Origin: Aldrovandia affinis | Lineage: Eukaryota > Chordata > Actinopteri > Notacanthiformes > Halosauridae | Direction of reading: 5' to 3' | Assembly: GCA_029706075.1 (NCBI GenBank) | Contig: JAINUG010000488.1 | Coordinates: forward strand, 178,501 to 242,500 | Length of the DNA stretch: 64,000 nt | Shown: positions 31,908 through 42,430 of the stretch, in pieces | Layout: every line of letters begins with the position of its first letter | Position numbering within the stretch: the first letter of the stretch is position 1 | Made by a program: the position numbers and the translations under genes | The notes under the pieces: generated by a model | Database searches by the model: none | What the model was told of the DNA's origin: nothing | The model's input: the letters and a program-made list of their open reading frames with translations, nothing else

Positions 31908-34900
31908 ATGTATGCGCACACACACACGTATGCACACACAGACACACACACACACGCACACATACACACGCACATACACATAAACACACACACACACACA
32001 CACACATACACACATGCATATATTTATACCATATACCATTGTCGGCTTCCACCTCAAGCCACAGCGTATATCAAAGAAAACACAAATTGTCATGAGTTAC
32101 TGTAATCCACACACACAACAACAAACATAATCAAATCTATTCTTATGGGGCCGTATGTTCAAAGATTCGAGGAGTAGGAGTGCTGATCAGGTTTCCCCTG
32201 TCCATATCCTAACCATATCCATTACGAGCTTAAAGGCTAAAATGATCCTAGATCAGCACTCCTACTCTTAGAATCTTTGTACATACGGCCCCTGATCATC
32301 ATTTTTTAAAGTTGCAAATTTTACAACAATCGACCCATTATAAAAAGACAATCAAAATGACATGAGTGTGTATATAAGATATTTAATATATGAGAGGGAC
32401 ATGCCTCTGAAGCAGTGAGATCATGATGTATGCTGTCCCTCGGTAACAGAGCCACGTCCCTGTTACTAAGGACATACAGTATGGAGGCATCCATAGACAG
32501 GCTCACTGTCACTCAATCAGTCTTTCCTCTTACAGAGTGGAGCACGACGGAGAGTGTCGGCGCAAAGCGGGACCTCGGAAATGTAAGCCTGATTCTTATT
32601 TCCAACTGAAACAGAGCCACATTGATTAGGCGAAGGTATATAGTACCAATCAATCAATCAATCAATCAATCTTTATTTTTGTATAGCGCCATTTACAAAC
32701 AGGTTGTCACACAGTTGGCATTTTCCAGAGGGAATCAAAAAACCAGAAAACCATTGGAGCCAATGTGGGAGACTGGAAAATTATTCCCTGACCCCTTAAA
32801 AGGCGATCGAGATGAACTCGGGTCTAGGGTCCGGGCCAGCGGCATCCGGCTAACACATGGCAGCATACCAGCGTGTAACAGAGTTGGTTCTGCCTGCAGC
32901 GAGTTTCAAACCGAGGGATCTCGACGCGACAAGAGAGCGATTTAGCCCGCTGAGATAAAATCTCAAGTCTGTAACTCTGGGAACGAATCACACTCTTATC
33001 AACGTCACATTCTGTAGCGGACGCTCACGTACCAGAGCTCACCCGCTACATTCTCCCCATCGAAACTCCTGCAGCAGCAACCACGGCCCGACCGCTTGCC
33101 ATCAGTTGTAGAATCCGGGTCACGGCACCAATGTAACAGCGTTGGTTCTGCCTGCAGCGAGTTTCGAACCAAGGGATCTCGACACAACAAGAGAGCGATT
33201 TAGCCTCCATCATTTGGTGTTCTGTTGATAGTGGTAGAAAACGCCGTCTCAGATGCCACTCCAGAATCTCCCATAAGTGTTCAATTGGGTTGAGATCTGA
33301 TAACTGAGACAGCCATGGCATGTGGTTTACATTTTTCATGCTCATAAAACCATTCAGTGACCACTCGTGCCTTGTGGATGGAGTATTGTCATCTTGGAAG
33401 AGACAACTCCCATCAGGATAGATATGTTCACCATAGGATGAAGGTGATCACTCAGAATGGCTTCGCATTTATTGACGTTTACCTTGCCTTCTAACGGGTT
33501 GAATGGACTTAAACCATGTTAGGAAAACACCCCAAACCAACAGAGCCACCCGCCATTTACTCAAGTGTCTCCTTTATTTTGCCAGCTACTTGTACATCAC
33601 ATTATAAGCTTAGCAGATCTATACGGTGATATCTGATCTCTGCCTTTCTCTAGATCAGGGGTGGGCAATTCCATTGCTGGAGGGCCGAAGTGTAGGCAGG
33701 TTGTTGTTTCCACCAATTACCCTGGCTAGAAATTTGACTTGGCTCGATTAGCTAATTAGCTGTATACACCAACAGCAGTTCACACATAGATTAGATCGCA
33801 GTAAACATTTCATATGGCACAAGACCAGAAGTTGGTATGAACAAAGTACAAATGTCGGACACTTAAAAAAAAAAAGTTAAAGCACTTTATTTGTCAGAAA
33901 TACAGACTGGATTGAATGTAAAGAACTAAAAATTGATATTTTGTTTGACGGATCGATAAATGGGCTATATAGAAAAATAATTCCGTAATGTTTCTTTTTT
34001 GGATGTTAAATTCTCTTTTGAGTGTTTGTTTCCTTTTTTTTGTGGAAAACACTACAACGCATAAAGGTTAGGCAATCATAAACTATTTAGCTTCAGCCTT
34101 AACCTTTTCGGTCAATCGTACACATATGATAAATTATGTCTCTTTTGTGTATTGTGAAACATGATCGAAATAAACAAGTAAATGAAAATGAAAGAATGAA
34201 AATCCAGAAGCTGTTACAACCCTCCTTGACCACCCCTGCTCTAGATGTTAACATAATGCTGAAGATCTTTAAGCCAATTCTTTGTGATGGTTTGGACAGA
34301 CTGTTTGGAGAGAACTCTTTGTTCCCATGGTTCTGTCCATGTCACGGTTGTTCCCCAGATTCACCACCAGATGGCGGTGTTGCGCCTTCCCTTTGGAATG
34401 TGCACAGGTGAAACGAGTGTTCAAATTATCTCCCTATATTAACCGCACCTGGGCTTCTGATCAGGGCGAAATCGTAAGCCATCTTTACGATTTTTAGCCG
34501 GTAAGGTAGGGTGTCTTTTTCAAGACGCTCACAAAGACTTCCTTTAGATATGACCATTCCATTCTCCCCTTCTAAACAAAATAAATTATTTAGTTGTTTC
34601 CTACAAATGTAGACCATGCTCTCTAATGGGAGTTTCATGTGGTTGATTTTTTTCAGTTCGGTTCGACTGTTTACGGGTTACAACTTTTTCTTTGGCTCTC
34701 CTAGCCGTTTACGTTTTGGGGAAAACTCTGGGTCCTAACGAAATAACTTATTTAGTTTCCTTCAAATAGAAACCTTGTTCGCTAAAAGCGCTTTTCTTTT
34801 GGTTTCGTTTTGTCCAGCCGGTTCGACTGGTTTGTGGGTTACTACTGGTTCTTTTGGCTAACTGCCTTTCATGTTTTGGACAATCAGAGTTTTGGTTTAA

Positions 34901-36230
34901 GGTCGTTTCATAACCATTTACTTTGTACCTACATTAGAAACTTTTGCTCGTGGTTAGGAGCGTTTTGTTAAGTTTCTTTTGTTCAGTCGCTTAGACTGGT
35001 TTCAAGTACAATGTGGTTCTGGTGGCTCTCCTAGCTCCTCCGCGTTTCCGGATGCTCAGATCTCTTGGTATAGGTTTTACTCTGTTGTTCTGTCGGTCCC
35101 CCTTAACCGTTTCGAGTTTTTGCGGACGTCAGATGTGGGTCAAGTTGTGCCCTGTTGTTCTGCCGATCCCCCCTAACTGTTTCATGTTTTTGCGGATGTC
35201 AGATGTGGGTCAAGTTGTGCCCTGTTGTTCTGCCGGTCCCCCCTAACCGTTTCGAGTTTTTGCGGACGTCAGATGTGGGTCAAGTTGTGCTCTGTTGTTC
35301 TGTCGGTCCCCCTTAACCGTTTCGTGTTTTCGGACGTTCAGAACTTGTGGGTCAGGTCTTACCATGTTATTCTGTGGGCTCTCCTAGCTTTTCCGCGTTT
35401 TCGGACGCTCAGAACTTTTGGTTATGTCCGGTCATAATACATTATTTACTTGTCACTTACAAATAAAAACCTTTGCTCGCTATTAAGCGCTTTTCATTTG
35501 GTTTTCGTTTGTTCAGTCGTTTAGACTGTTTTCGGGTGTCAACCTTGTTCTGTTGGCTCTCCTAGCCTTTCACGTTTTCGGAAGTTCAGAACTATTGGTT
35601 CAGGTATTTACATAATACTTATTTAAATTGTACCTTCATTAGAAACCTTGCTCGTTTGTTATGGGCTTTTTGTTGGGTTTCGTTTGTTCAGTCACTTCGA
35701 CTGTTTCGGGTTGCAATGTGGTTCTGTGGCTCTCCTAGCTTTTCGCGTTTTCGGACGCTCGGAACTTTTGGGTGTTATGTAAACAAAGGAACATGTGTAA
35801 TTGTACCTTCAATAAGAACCCTTCTCGCTATTAAGCGCTTTTCGTTCGGGTTCCTGTTGTTCAGTCTGTTAGACTGTTTCCAGGTTACAACCATGTTCTC
35901 TTGGCTCTCCTAGCCTTTATTGTTTTGGGAATCTCGTGTCTTAAAACCCTCCTGTGACATTCGGGGTCAGATTGACCCATTTCAAAGTTGAAAATCAAGG
36001 AAAAAATACTTTAAAAAAAACATTTTTGGATGAAACTTCTTCTGCTTACCTTAATTAGTGCAATAAACATGTAAAATGAAAATGGTTCATGTAATGTATT
36101 TGCAACCCCCCCCTGCATGTTTATATCACAGAGAAGTGTAACCGGGTCAATCGGACCCGGCAGTGAAAGTGGAGGCTAAAAGGGGTCAGAAGTGCAAATG
36201 TGATACATATTGGTCTTGCCTACTCCCTCC

Positions 36231-36264
<34 letters not shown>

Positions 36265-37841
36265 CACTGCCCTTGTGGGCAGCAGTGGAGCATGAGCAGT
36301 CATGCTCAGTAGTGTCCAGCAGGGGGCACTCACTCTTGTAGTGGCTGACCAGCTCATATTGAAAGGAGGCAGCACATGTCTAAAATTGTCAAAATCAGTT
36401 TTGTAGTGTTTATATAGCTGTTGTGGAGGATATCATGAAGCCTTGTTCCAAAAAAAACTAGATGGTAGTTATTATATAATTTTTAACTTGAACAGAAGAG
36501 GTGTCATCTTTATTTATCAACATCACCTGATGGAGAAAAAAAAGTGGAAAATGCTAAACATAATTTGAAAAATTGTATGTTATGCAAAACTAATGTATTG
36601 TATATCTAGGTTTTTCCAATGTACAGAAAAATGTGTTTGAATGTGTATTTTTTGTGAAAAACGAGTGAATGATCCTAATGGAACCATGATCTGTGAGAGG
36701 TGAATAACACAATTCCACTAAATATTGATTGAATTGATAGTAATAAGAGGTACAAACAATGTTTATCAAGATTTTTGGGTTTCTGACAATTTTTGGATAA
36801 TTAAACATGCCAATGATATTCCTGGGTCAAATTGACCCAGGAATATCTTGGCTGTTACAGGAAAACGAATATACCACCAGGGTTTTAGCATACGAACTTA
36901 TTTAGTTTGTACCTATTAAAAAGAACCTTGCCCGCTAGTCGGTGCTTTGACTCAGGTTGCTTTTGTTCAGTTCGGTTCGACTGGTTCAGGTTACAAACTT
37001 GTTCGTTTGGCTATCTTAGCCTTTGTGTTTTCAGACACTTGGAGTAGCCACCCGTTGGGTGTGATTTTCCGTTCCTCCCTGGTTATTGTCTTCCCCTATT
37101 TCTCTGTTTTGCAGAGCTAGTGGTTAGATTGGTTCAGTCTAACTTTTTGATCCCCTAGGGTTCCTGCAAGTGGCGCCTATCACCACCAACCCTTACAGTC
37201 CATTCCATTCCCATGTGCTAACTACCCTCTTTTCTACAGATGCCTGTAAGCTCACGCTGGACCCCAACACACCGCACAAGCACCTGTCTCTGTCTGAGGG
37301 GTACAGGAGGGCCACCAATTGCTGGGGAGAGGACCAGCCCTATCCCGACCACCCCGAGAGATTTGACCACCAGGACCAGGTCCTGTGCAGGGAGGACCTG
37401 TCCGGTCGCTGTTACTGGGAGGCGGAGTGGACCGGGAGCTGGGCTGTGATTGGAGCAGCGTACAGAACAATCGGCCGGAAAGGAAAGGGCGACGACAGTA
37501 AGCTGGGATACAACGAGATGTCCTGGAGCCTGTGCTGCTCTGACAGCCATTACTCTGTGTGCCACAATAAGGAGTCAACCGATGTGCCTGTCCCTCACTC
37601 CCTCTCCCGCTCCCACTCCCACTCCCACTCCCGCAGAGTAGGAGTGTATCTGGACTGGCCGGCCGGCACGCTGTCCTTCTACAGCATCTCCTCCTCGGAC
37701 ACCCTGACCCACCTGCACACCTTCCATGCCACCTTCACTCAGCCCCTCTATGCTGGGTTCGCCCTCGGCTTGGAGGTCAATGTTCAGAATGCTCACCGGC
37801 TCGATGCTTGGGAGGAGTCTTCCTCACTGTCCCTGTGCTGA
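26896..37841 (+). CDS. NLR immune receptor, fish FISNA-NACHT-LRR-B30.2 type (NLRC3/NLRP12-like), 7 exons seen
   Basis: This encodes a cytosolic NOD-like receptor expected to sense pathogen or danger signals and oligomerise through its NACHT ATPase. Exons are 26896-28801, 29386-29550, 29896-30069, 30557-30730, 31425-31598, 32536-32582 and 37240-37841. Phases agree throughout and the frame closes with TGA, giving about 1,080 residues. The domains are FISNA, NACHT, winged-helix/HD2 region, four LRR exons, a short linker and PRY-SPRY. This is the fish-expanded NLR-C architecture. The first exon here begins in phase 1, so the true N-terminus lies upstream and is not identified. Walker A (GAAGIGKT) is intact, but Walker B reads FDGLKE instead of the usual FDGLDE. 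Large multicopy families make a precise orthologue call impossible. Confidence 0.9.
28802..29385. other. NLR intron with a LINE-like 3' end (minus)
   Basis: About 28878-29060 reads, on the minus strand, into AAATAAGACAATAAAGGATC, a non-LTR retrotransposon-like 3' end. No exon seen. Confidence 0.4.
29386..29550 (+). CDS. NLR exon: LRR 1
   Basis: Acceptor TTTGATAG|GCTGG, donor CACTGAG|GTCAGT. Joining to the NACHT exon gives [18 protein letters not shown]. The ribonuclease-inhibitor-type LRR text [19 protein letters not shown] is clear. At 165 bp it is three codons shorter than the other LRR exons. Confidence 0.88.
29551..29895. other. NLR intron between LRR 1 and LRR 2
   Basis: No feature recognised apart from the conserved donor-side sequence GTCAGTACTGCA shared with the other LRR introns. 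Confidence 0.45.
29896..30069 (+). CDS. NLR exon: LRR 2
   Basis: A 174-bp exon, acceptor TTTTCCGTAAG|GTTG (weak pyrimidine tract), donor CACTGAG|GTCAGT. It contains [18 protein letters not shown] and [19 protein letters not shown]. Confidence 0.87.
30070..30556. other. NLR intron between LRR 2 and LRR 3
   Basis: Starts with GTCAGTGCTGCAGGGGAAAC, also found after LRR 3. It has a short (TA)n at about 30322-30338. Nothing else. Confidence 0.45.
30557..30730 (+). CDS. NLR exon: LRR 3
   Basis: A 174-bp exon, acceptor CCCCTTTTTCAG|CCTA, donor CACTGAG|GTCAGT. It contains [18 protein letters not shown] and [19 protein letters not shown], nearly the same as LRR 2 in its second half. Confidence 0.9.
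30776..31176 (+). mobile_element. tRNA-derived SINE, second family
   Basis: Sister of 11637-12019: head with GTGAGCTGCCTGTCACAG and GGTTTGAAATCC, body GGGGCAGCGTTTGGCTGTCC, tail GGCCACTAAATTG and an A-rich end. Its right boundary abuts a relic of an LRR exon. Confidence 0.8.
31177..31250 (+). pseudogene. Relic of an LRR exon end
   Basis: AAACTAGAGACACTGAGGTC then TGTACTACAGGGCAATCCAC copies the last bases and donor side of the LRR exons (compare 30054-30090 and 30714-30750). It lacks the leucine-repeat core and is not an exon. Confidence 0.6.
31425..31598 (+). CDS. NLR exon: LRR 4
   Basis: A 174-bp exon, acceptor CATTCTGCAG|GTTG, donor CTGAA|GTAAGT. It contains [18 protein letters not shown] and [19 protein letters not shown]. 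It is the most diverged of the four, as expected for the last LRR. Confidence 0.9.
31785..32010. repeat. Long (CA)n microsatellite with interruptions
   Basis: About 225 bp of CA-rich sequence broken by CG, TG and GTA variants, in the NLR intron after LRR 4. It produces spurious Cys/Val and His/Thr ORFs. Confidence 0.95.
32147..32292. mobile_element. Palindromic MITE, 146 bp
   Basis: The ends GGGGCCGTATGTTCAAAGAT and ATCTTTGTACATACGGCCCC are inverted repeats that extend inward to TAGGAGTGCTGATC and GATCAGCACTCCTA. No coding capacity. It lies in the intron before the 47-bp exon. Confidence 0.8.
32536..32582 (+). CDS. NLR exon: short LRR-to-B30.2 linker
   Basis: A 47-bp exon (CTCTTACAG|AGTGG to GGAAAT|GTAAGC) encoding [15 protein letters not shown]. 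The linker of the form VEH-G-E-R-K-GPRKY before PRY-SPRY is a hallmark of fish NLRs, which supports the join across a 4.7-kb intron. Confidence 0.88.
32583..32875 (-). mobile_element. Non-LTR-like fragment with (ATCA)n end
   Basis: CAATCAATCAATCAATC then TTTATTTTTGTATAGCGCC at 32647-32692 is the form of a fish non-LTR retrotransposon 3' end in minus orientation. The body to about 32870 is unclassified. Confidence 0.55.
32876..33052 (-). mobile_element. Short tRNA-like SINE, fuller copy
   Basis: On the minus strand there is an A-box-like CTCAGCGGGCTAAATCG and a B-box-like GGTTTGAAACTC. It ends CCGCTACA. Related copies are at 5344-5497 and, partial, at 33132-33207. Confidence 0.7.
33205..33560 (-). 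pseudogene. Tc1 transposase fragment
   Basis: On the minus strand, [19 protein letters not shown] carries the last acidic residue of the Tc1 DDE triad, and upstream FQDDNTPS recalls the second. Stops and frame changes separate the pieces. A partial tRNA-like SINE (33132-33207) is fused to its left end. Confidence 0.82.
33657..33770. mobile_element. Half of a hAT-type MITE
   Basis: CAGGGGTGGGCAATTCCATT then GCTGGAGGGCCGAAGTGTAG resembles one end of common fish hAT MITEs. No matching opposite end was found nearby. Confidence 0.45.
33771..34560. other. NLR last intron, no recognised feature
   Basis: AT-rich sequence. No exon with the required phase-1 acceptor and linker sequence, and no repeat ends, were seen. 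Confidence 0.4.
34561..37060. repeat. Diverged tandem repeats (about 170-230 bp units, with a 70-bp subarray)
   Basis: Units recur with the phrases GAAACCTT-GCTCGCTA, GCTTTT-GGTTTCG, TTGTTCAGTC-TTCGACTG, GGTTCTGTGGCTCTCCTAGC and TTTTCGGACGCTCAGAAC. Examples lie at about 34741, 34915, 35440, 35630, 35810 and 36890. Within it, 35100-35330 has three 70-bp copies (TTTTTGCGGACGTCAGATG, TGTTGTTCTGCCGGTCCCCC). A piggyBac-like element splits the array. Confidence 0.8.
35945..36894. mobile_element. piggyBac-like non-autonomous element
   Basis: The ends AACCCTCCTG and CACCAGGGTT are imperfect inverted repeats, flanked by TTAA on the left (35941-35944) and a decayed TTAG on the right (36895-36898). The GGGTCAGATTGACCC-type motifs near both ends are common in piggyBac relatives. 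No transposase ORF. The tandem repeat resumes straight after it. Confidence 0.75.
37240..37841 (+). CDS. NLR last exon: PRY-SPRY (B30.2) domain
   Basis: Acceptor TTTTCTACAG|ATGCC; frame ends LSLC-stop. [26 protein letters not shown] motifs: [37 protein letters not shown] and [18 protein letters not shown]30.2 domains bind ligands through variable loops. A Ser-His run ([11 protein letters not shown]) coded by repeated CACTCC-type units is inserted just before the RVGVYLDW strand. Confidence 0.93.
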
Positions 37842-37949
37842 GCTGAGCTGAGCGGAGCGGCGTGCGGTGGGCGGCCCGTAAACTGAGAGAAACACATCAG
37901 TTGGACATGGCAAACGATTAGCAGCCAGCTTATTAGGCTGTGAGGGGAA
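37842..37949 (+). other. NLR 3' UTR start
   Basis: GC-rich sequence after the stop with a GAGCT repeat (GAGCTGAGCTGAGCGGAGCG). No polyadenylation signal could be assigned with confidence; an AATAAA occurs only near 38356. Confidence 0.4.
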
Positions 37950-38130
37950 AACGGAGCTGGGCTTGTAACGTTAAGGTTGCAGGTTCAATCCCCAGGTGGG
38001 GCACTGCTGTTGTACCCTTGAGCAAGGTACTTAACCTGAATTGCTTCAGGTAATATCCAGCTGTATAAATGGATTGTAAAGAAATGTAAAACTGTAAGTC
38101 GCTAAAGTGTCTGCTAAATGCCTGTAATAT
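37950..38130 (+). mobile_element. SINE-like repeat with L2-type tail
   Basis: Opposite orientation to 7190-7405: AAGGTTGCAGGTTCAATCCC (B box), GTACCCTTGAGCAAGGTACT, then TGTAAGTCGCTAAAGTGTCT and GCTAAATGCC. Confidence 0.78.
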
Positions 38131-38239
38131 AATATCCAACTACAGTACTTGTCATTAGTCCAGTGATCAATCTAAATTGGACTGTGGTCATGATGTTTTT
38201 GTTTTTTAAAGAAGGTAATATCATTTACAGTAATAGTAT

Positions 38240-38650
38240 TGTAGTGTTACTGGGGGTGGGGTGACACACAAGTAGGGCATAGGCAAGCAATGAAATGCAG
38301 AGGAGGCAGGATTCCAAACAAAACAATAATTTTAACTGATTTCTACAAAACACAAAATAAAGTCTTCATCAATAATTTTACAACTTAAAGAATCTTTCTC
38401 AAAACACAACCAAACTCCAAACATCAACTATCAAAACCTCCAACCGCTCTCTCCACTCAATTCGGCACAGTCAGCCCTTTTATTGAGTTCAATACTGGAT
38501 TCAGCTGCAGCAGTCCCGCCTGCCTGGTGGCCATGTGTAGGACCGCAGGCTTCTGGGAGCTGTAGTCTTGTATGGCTCTAGTGGCTCACGAGAGTGAAGA
38601 GCAGGCAGACATTTCCCCGTGCAACCCCTTGGGATGCCACATACCCTCCT
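38240..38650 (-). mobile_element. Possible LTR-derived sequence
   Basis: On the minus strand it runs from TGTGGCATCCCAAGGGGTTG past a TATA-like CAATAAAAGGG to CCCCAGTAACA. It therefore begins TG and ends CA, but no clean target duplication was found. Tentative. Confidence 0.35.
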
Positions 38651-41042
38651 CCTCGGATGCCACATACCCTAACTTATGTCATTTAGTGATTTCCCATGAA
38701 ATAGATTTTTGATGATAAATAATTTGAAATGCATTGCTTCCAATTTACTTCTTCATATTATGTAATTGCAAATGATTCTTCATCTATCTGAGGTGGAAGA
38801 TAGATGTCCGAGAAATCGAGATCCGATTTCCTATGAAATACAGTTTTCATAATAAAAGTCTTTAGGACTATTTCCTGGTGCTTATTTCTTCATATTTGCT
38901 AAATATGCATACAATCTCATGTATCAGAGTAGAAAAAACGCATTTCAAATTTTACTTTTTCTAGGTTTCAGAAGTAAGGCTATAGGCTTATGTATTTTGC
39001 CAATTAACTATGAAATACATTTTTCTTAATAAAAGTCTTTAGGACTATTTTCTGGCGCTTATTTCTTCATATTTACTAAATATGCATATGATCTCATATA
39101 TATAAAAAGAGAATGTTTTTCCTGATTTTCTCCTGTTGGGTATGTGAAGTGTTACATACAATACACAAGTGTTCCAAAATACTGCATTTTGGAAAAAAAT
39201 AATGCATTTGTGTGTGTTCATTTATATATATTTGAGTAGATATTCATTACTGTAACAATCTTTTACAACCAGCTGCAGTGTAACATTGAAAATGCAAAAG
39301 GCATAAACCTACTGATATGATATTCATAGCACTGTTTTGTGTTGAGCACATCAGTGTGTCGGGTGGTAGAAAGATCTATTCATATGATGGCATGTGTGTG
39401 TCATTTTGATGCAAAAATAATATTTTGGAAAGAGATAAAACAGTTTTGAATGCATTGTTTGCTTTTTCGAGAAATTTGTAGAGTTTTGCACTTTGTGTTA
39501 GAAGCTTTGTGTGTTGCGTGCTGAGAAAATGAGCTAAATATTCAAAACGTGTGTAAACAATTGCGAAAAACTGTAAATACATTTTACATAATAAAAGTAT
39601 TTTGGACCATTTCCTGGTGCTTATTTCTTCATATTTACTAAATATGCATTCGGGCTCATGTATGAAAGTAGAAAACACATTTCTAATTTTACTCATTTGT
39701 TAGATTTCAGAGGTAAAGCTATATAGGTTATGTATTTTGCCAATTTCCTATGAAATACATTTTCAATAATAAAAGTCTTTAGGACTATTTCCTGGTGCTT
39801 ATTTGTTCATATTTACTAAATATGCATACAATTTCATGTATCAGAGTAGAAAAAACACATTTAAAATTGTACTCATTTATTAGGTTTCAGAAGTAAGGCT
39901 ATAGGCTTATGTTTTTTGCCAATTTCCTATTAAATACTTTTTTCATAATAAAAGTCTTTAGGACTATTTCCTGGTGCTTATTTCTTCATATTTACTAAAT
40001 ATGCATACAATCTCATGTATCAGAGTAGAAAAAAACACATTTAAAATTTTACTCATATTTTAGGTTTCAGAAGTAAGGCTATAGGCTTATGTTTTTTGCC
40101 AATTTCCTATTAAATACATTTTTCATAATAAAAGTCTTTAGGACTATTTCCTGGTGCTTATTTCTTTATATTTACTAAATATGCATACAATCTCATGTAT
40201 CAGAGTAGAAAAAACACATTAAAAATTTTACTCATATTTTAGGTTTCAGAAGTAAGGCTATAGGCTTATGTATTTTGCCAATTTCCTATGAAATACATTT
40301 TTCATCATAAAAGTCTTTAGGACTATTTCCTGCTGCTTATTTCTTCATATTTACTAAATATGCATATGATCTCATATATATAAAAAGAAAATGTTTTTCC
40401 TGCTTTTCTCCTGTTGGGTATGTGAAGTGTTACATACAAAACACAAGTGTTCCAAAATACTGCATTTTGGAAAAAAATTTAAAAGTTTTTTTACTGTATT
40501 GCATTTGTGTGTGTTTATTTATATATATTTGAGTAGATATTAATTACTGTAACAATCCATTACAACCAGCTGCAGGGTAGCATTGCAAATGCAAAAGGGA
40601 TAAACCTACTGAGAAGATATTCATAGTACTGTTTTGTGTTGAGCACATCAGTGTGCTGGGTGGTAGAAAGATCTATTCATATGATGGCATGTGTATGTCA
40701 TTTTGATGCAAAAAGAACATTTTGGAAAGAGATAAAACAGTTTTGAATGCACTGTTTGCTTTTGCGAGAGATTTGTAGAGTTCTGCACTTTGTGTTAGAA
40801 GCTTTGTGTGTTGCGTGTTGAGAAAATGAGCAAAATATTCAAAACGTGTGTAAACAATTGTGAAAAACTGTAAATAAATGTTTCATAATAAAAGTATTTG
40901 GGACCATATCCTGGTGCTTATTTCTTCATGTTTCCTAAATATGCATATGTTCTCATGTATGAAAGTAGAAAAAACACGTTTCAAATTGTACTCATTTTTA
41001 GGTTTCAGAGGTAAGGCTTATATATTTTCCCGTAGTATTTAC

Positions 41043-41775
41043 TGTTACGACCCCGAGGTGTTTAGGGTACTGTGGAGATTGCAACATAAAATAATTTAAA
41101 TAAGGATCGGGTGATAAACGAAAATGGGTGTAAATAATAGAGCCAAGGCAAGAGGGGAAGGTGCAGTCGGTGTTTAATTACATGTATATTAGTGACAATA
41201 GTGAGGCTATTTACATATATACAAAGGTCAATTACAAACACAAAGACACAAGGCCAAGGGACACGGATGCTGCCAAAGAAATGAACTAAATAAAACAAAA
41301 CAGGGCTAGCTACAAAAAAAACTAGGATAGGCTGACTATCTAAACTTTTATACAAAACAAAAGTCTACCTAACTAATCTACACTAGCTACCCGTAAACAA
41401 AGGTACACAGATGGCAACCACCCCTTTCCTAATGTGTCTATACACAAGATCGACCTACGAATGAAAAAGTATAGAGGCCTCCCTCTTACCTATCCCAAGG
41501 CCTATGTGGGAACAAACAGGGAATCCACATACACTTTCAATCTTTCACACTTTCAATCTTTTTCTCTTCTCTCGAACACAACAGTTGTAACAAAAAGGCA
41601 GGGTCTTGCAGGAAGTAGTCACGGGGTTTTTATGGAGGGGCAGGTGATTGATGGAGGCGGGACCAGGACATACAAATGATTGACAGTGGGGAAGGTGAAT
41701 GGAATGGCGGTCCTGCAGAACAACACGGAGAAACAAAGAGAAAGACAAAAACACACACACACGTGGAACGTAACA
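41043..41775 (-). mobile_element. Solo LTR, copy 1
   Basis: Begins TGTTACGACCCC and ends GGAACGTAACA, flanked by TTTAC on both sides. On the minus strand a TATA-like CATAAAAACCCC lies mid-element, so the LTR is in minus orientation. No internal region, primer site or partner LTR is nearby. It probably belongs to a Ty3/Gypsy-like retrotransposon. Confidence 0.85.
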
Positions 41776-42225
41776 TTTACTAAATATGCATATGATCTCA
41801 TATATCAGAGTAGGAAAAACACATTTCAAATTTTCCTCATTTTTTAGGCTTCAGAAGTAAGGCTATAGGCTTATGTTTTTTGCCAATTTCCTATGAAATA
41901 CATTTTTCATAATAAAAGTCTTTAGTACTATTTCTTGGTGCTTATTTCTTCATATTTACTAAATATGCATACAATCTCATGTATCAGAGTAGAAAAAACA
42001 CATATAAAATTTTACTTATTTTTTAGGTTTCAGAAGCAAGCCAGGCTTATGTTTTTTGCCAATTTCTTATGAAATACAGTTTTCATAATAAAAGTCTTAG
42101 GGACCGTTTCCTGGTGCTTATTTCTTCATATTTACTAAATATGCATACAATCTCATGTATCAGAGTAGAAAAAACACATTTCAAATTTTACTCATTTTTT
42201 AGGTTTCAGAAGTAAGGCTATAGGC

Positions 42226-42430
42226 CAGGGTCTTCAACTCCAGGCCTCGAGGTCCGCAGTGTCTGCAGGTATTTGCTCCAACCACATACTGCACCACCTG
42301 ATTTCGAATAATTACTTTACCTCCTTGGTCCAGGAAGCGAGCTAATTAGTGAAATCAGGTGGTGCAGTGCGTGGTTGGAGCAAAACCTGCAGACACTGCG
42401 GACCTCGAGGCGTGGAGTTGAAGACCCCTG
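42226..42430. mobile_element. hAT MITE, copy 1
   Basis: About 205 bp with long inverted repeats: CAGGGTCTTCAACTCCAGGC at the left, GAGTTGAAGACCCCTG at the right. The 8-bp direct repeat CTATAGGC flanks it (42218-42225, 42431-42438) and is part of the satellite monomer, which has it once when empty. Confidence 0.92.

Noticed and set aside
31667..32105. Cys/Val-rich and His/Thr-rich ORFs
   Set aside because: Translations of the (CA)n microsatellite.
33046..33345. 99-codon minus-strand ORF as a novel gene
   Set aside because: It is a Tc1 transposase end fused to a SINE fragment.
34979..35437. Plus-strand ORFs of 65-77 codons
   Set aside because: They arise from the 70-bp and longer tandem repeats in the NLR intron and match no protein type.
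39376..39696. 106-codon minus-strand ORF repeated at 43177, 52213, 56045 and, shorter, elsewhere
   Set aside because: Its repetition follows the satellite module. Copies are shortened or shifted by indels, there is no domain, and composition is simply AT-rich.
41062..41829. Recurrent ORFs of 80-120 codons in the 730-bp elements
   Set aside because: They lie inside a solo LTR, which is non-coding, and are broken in some copies.
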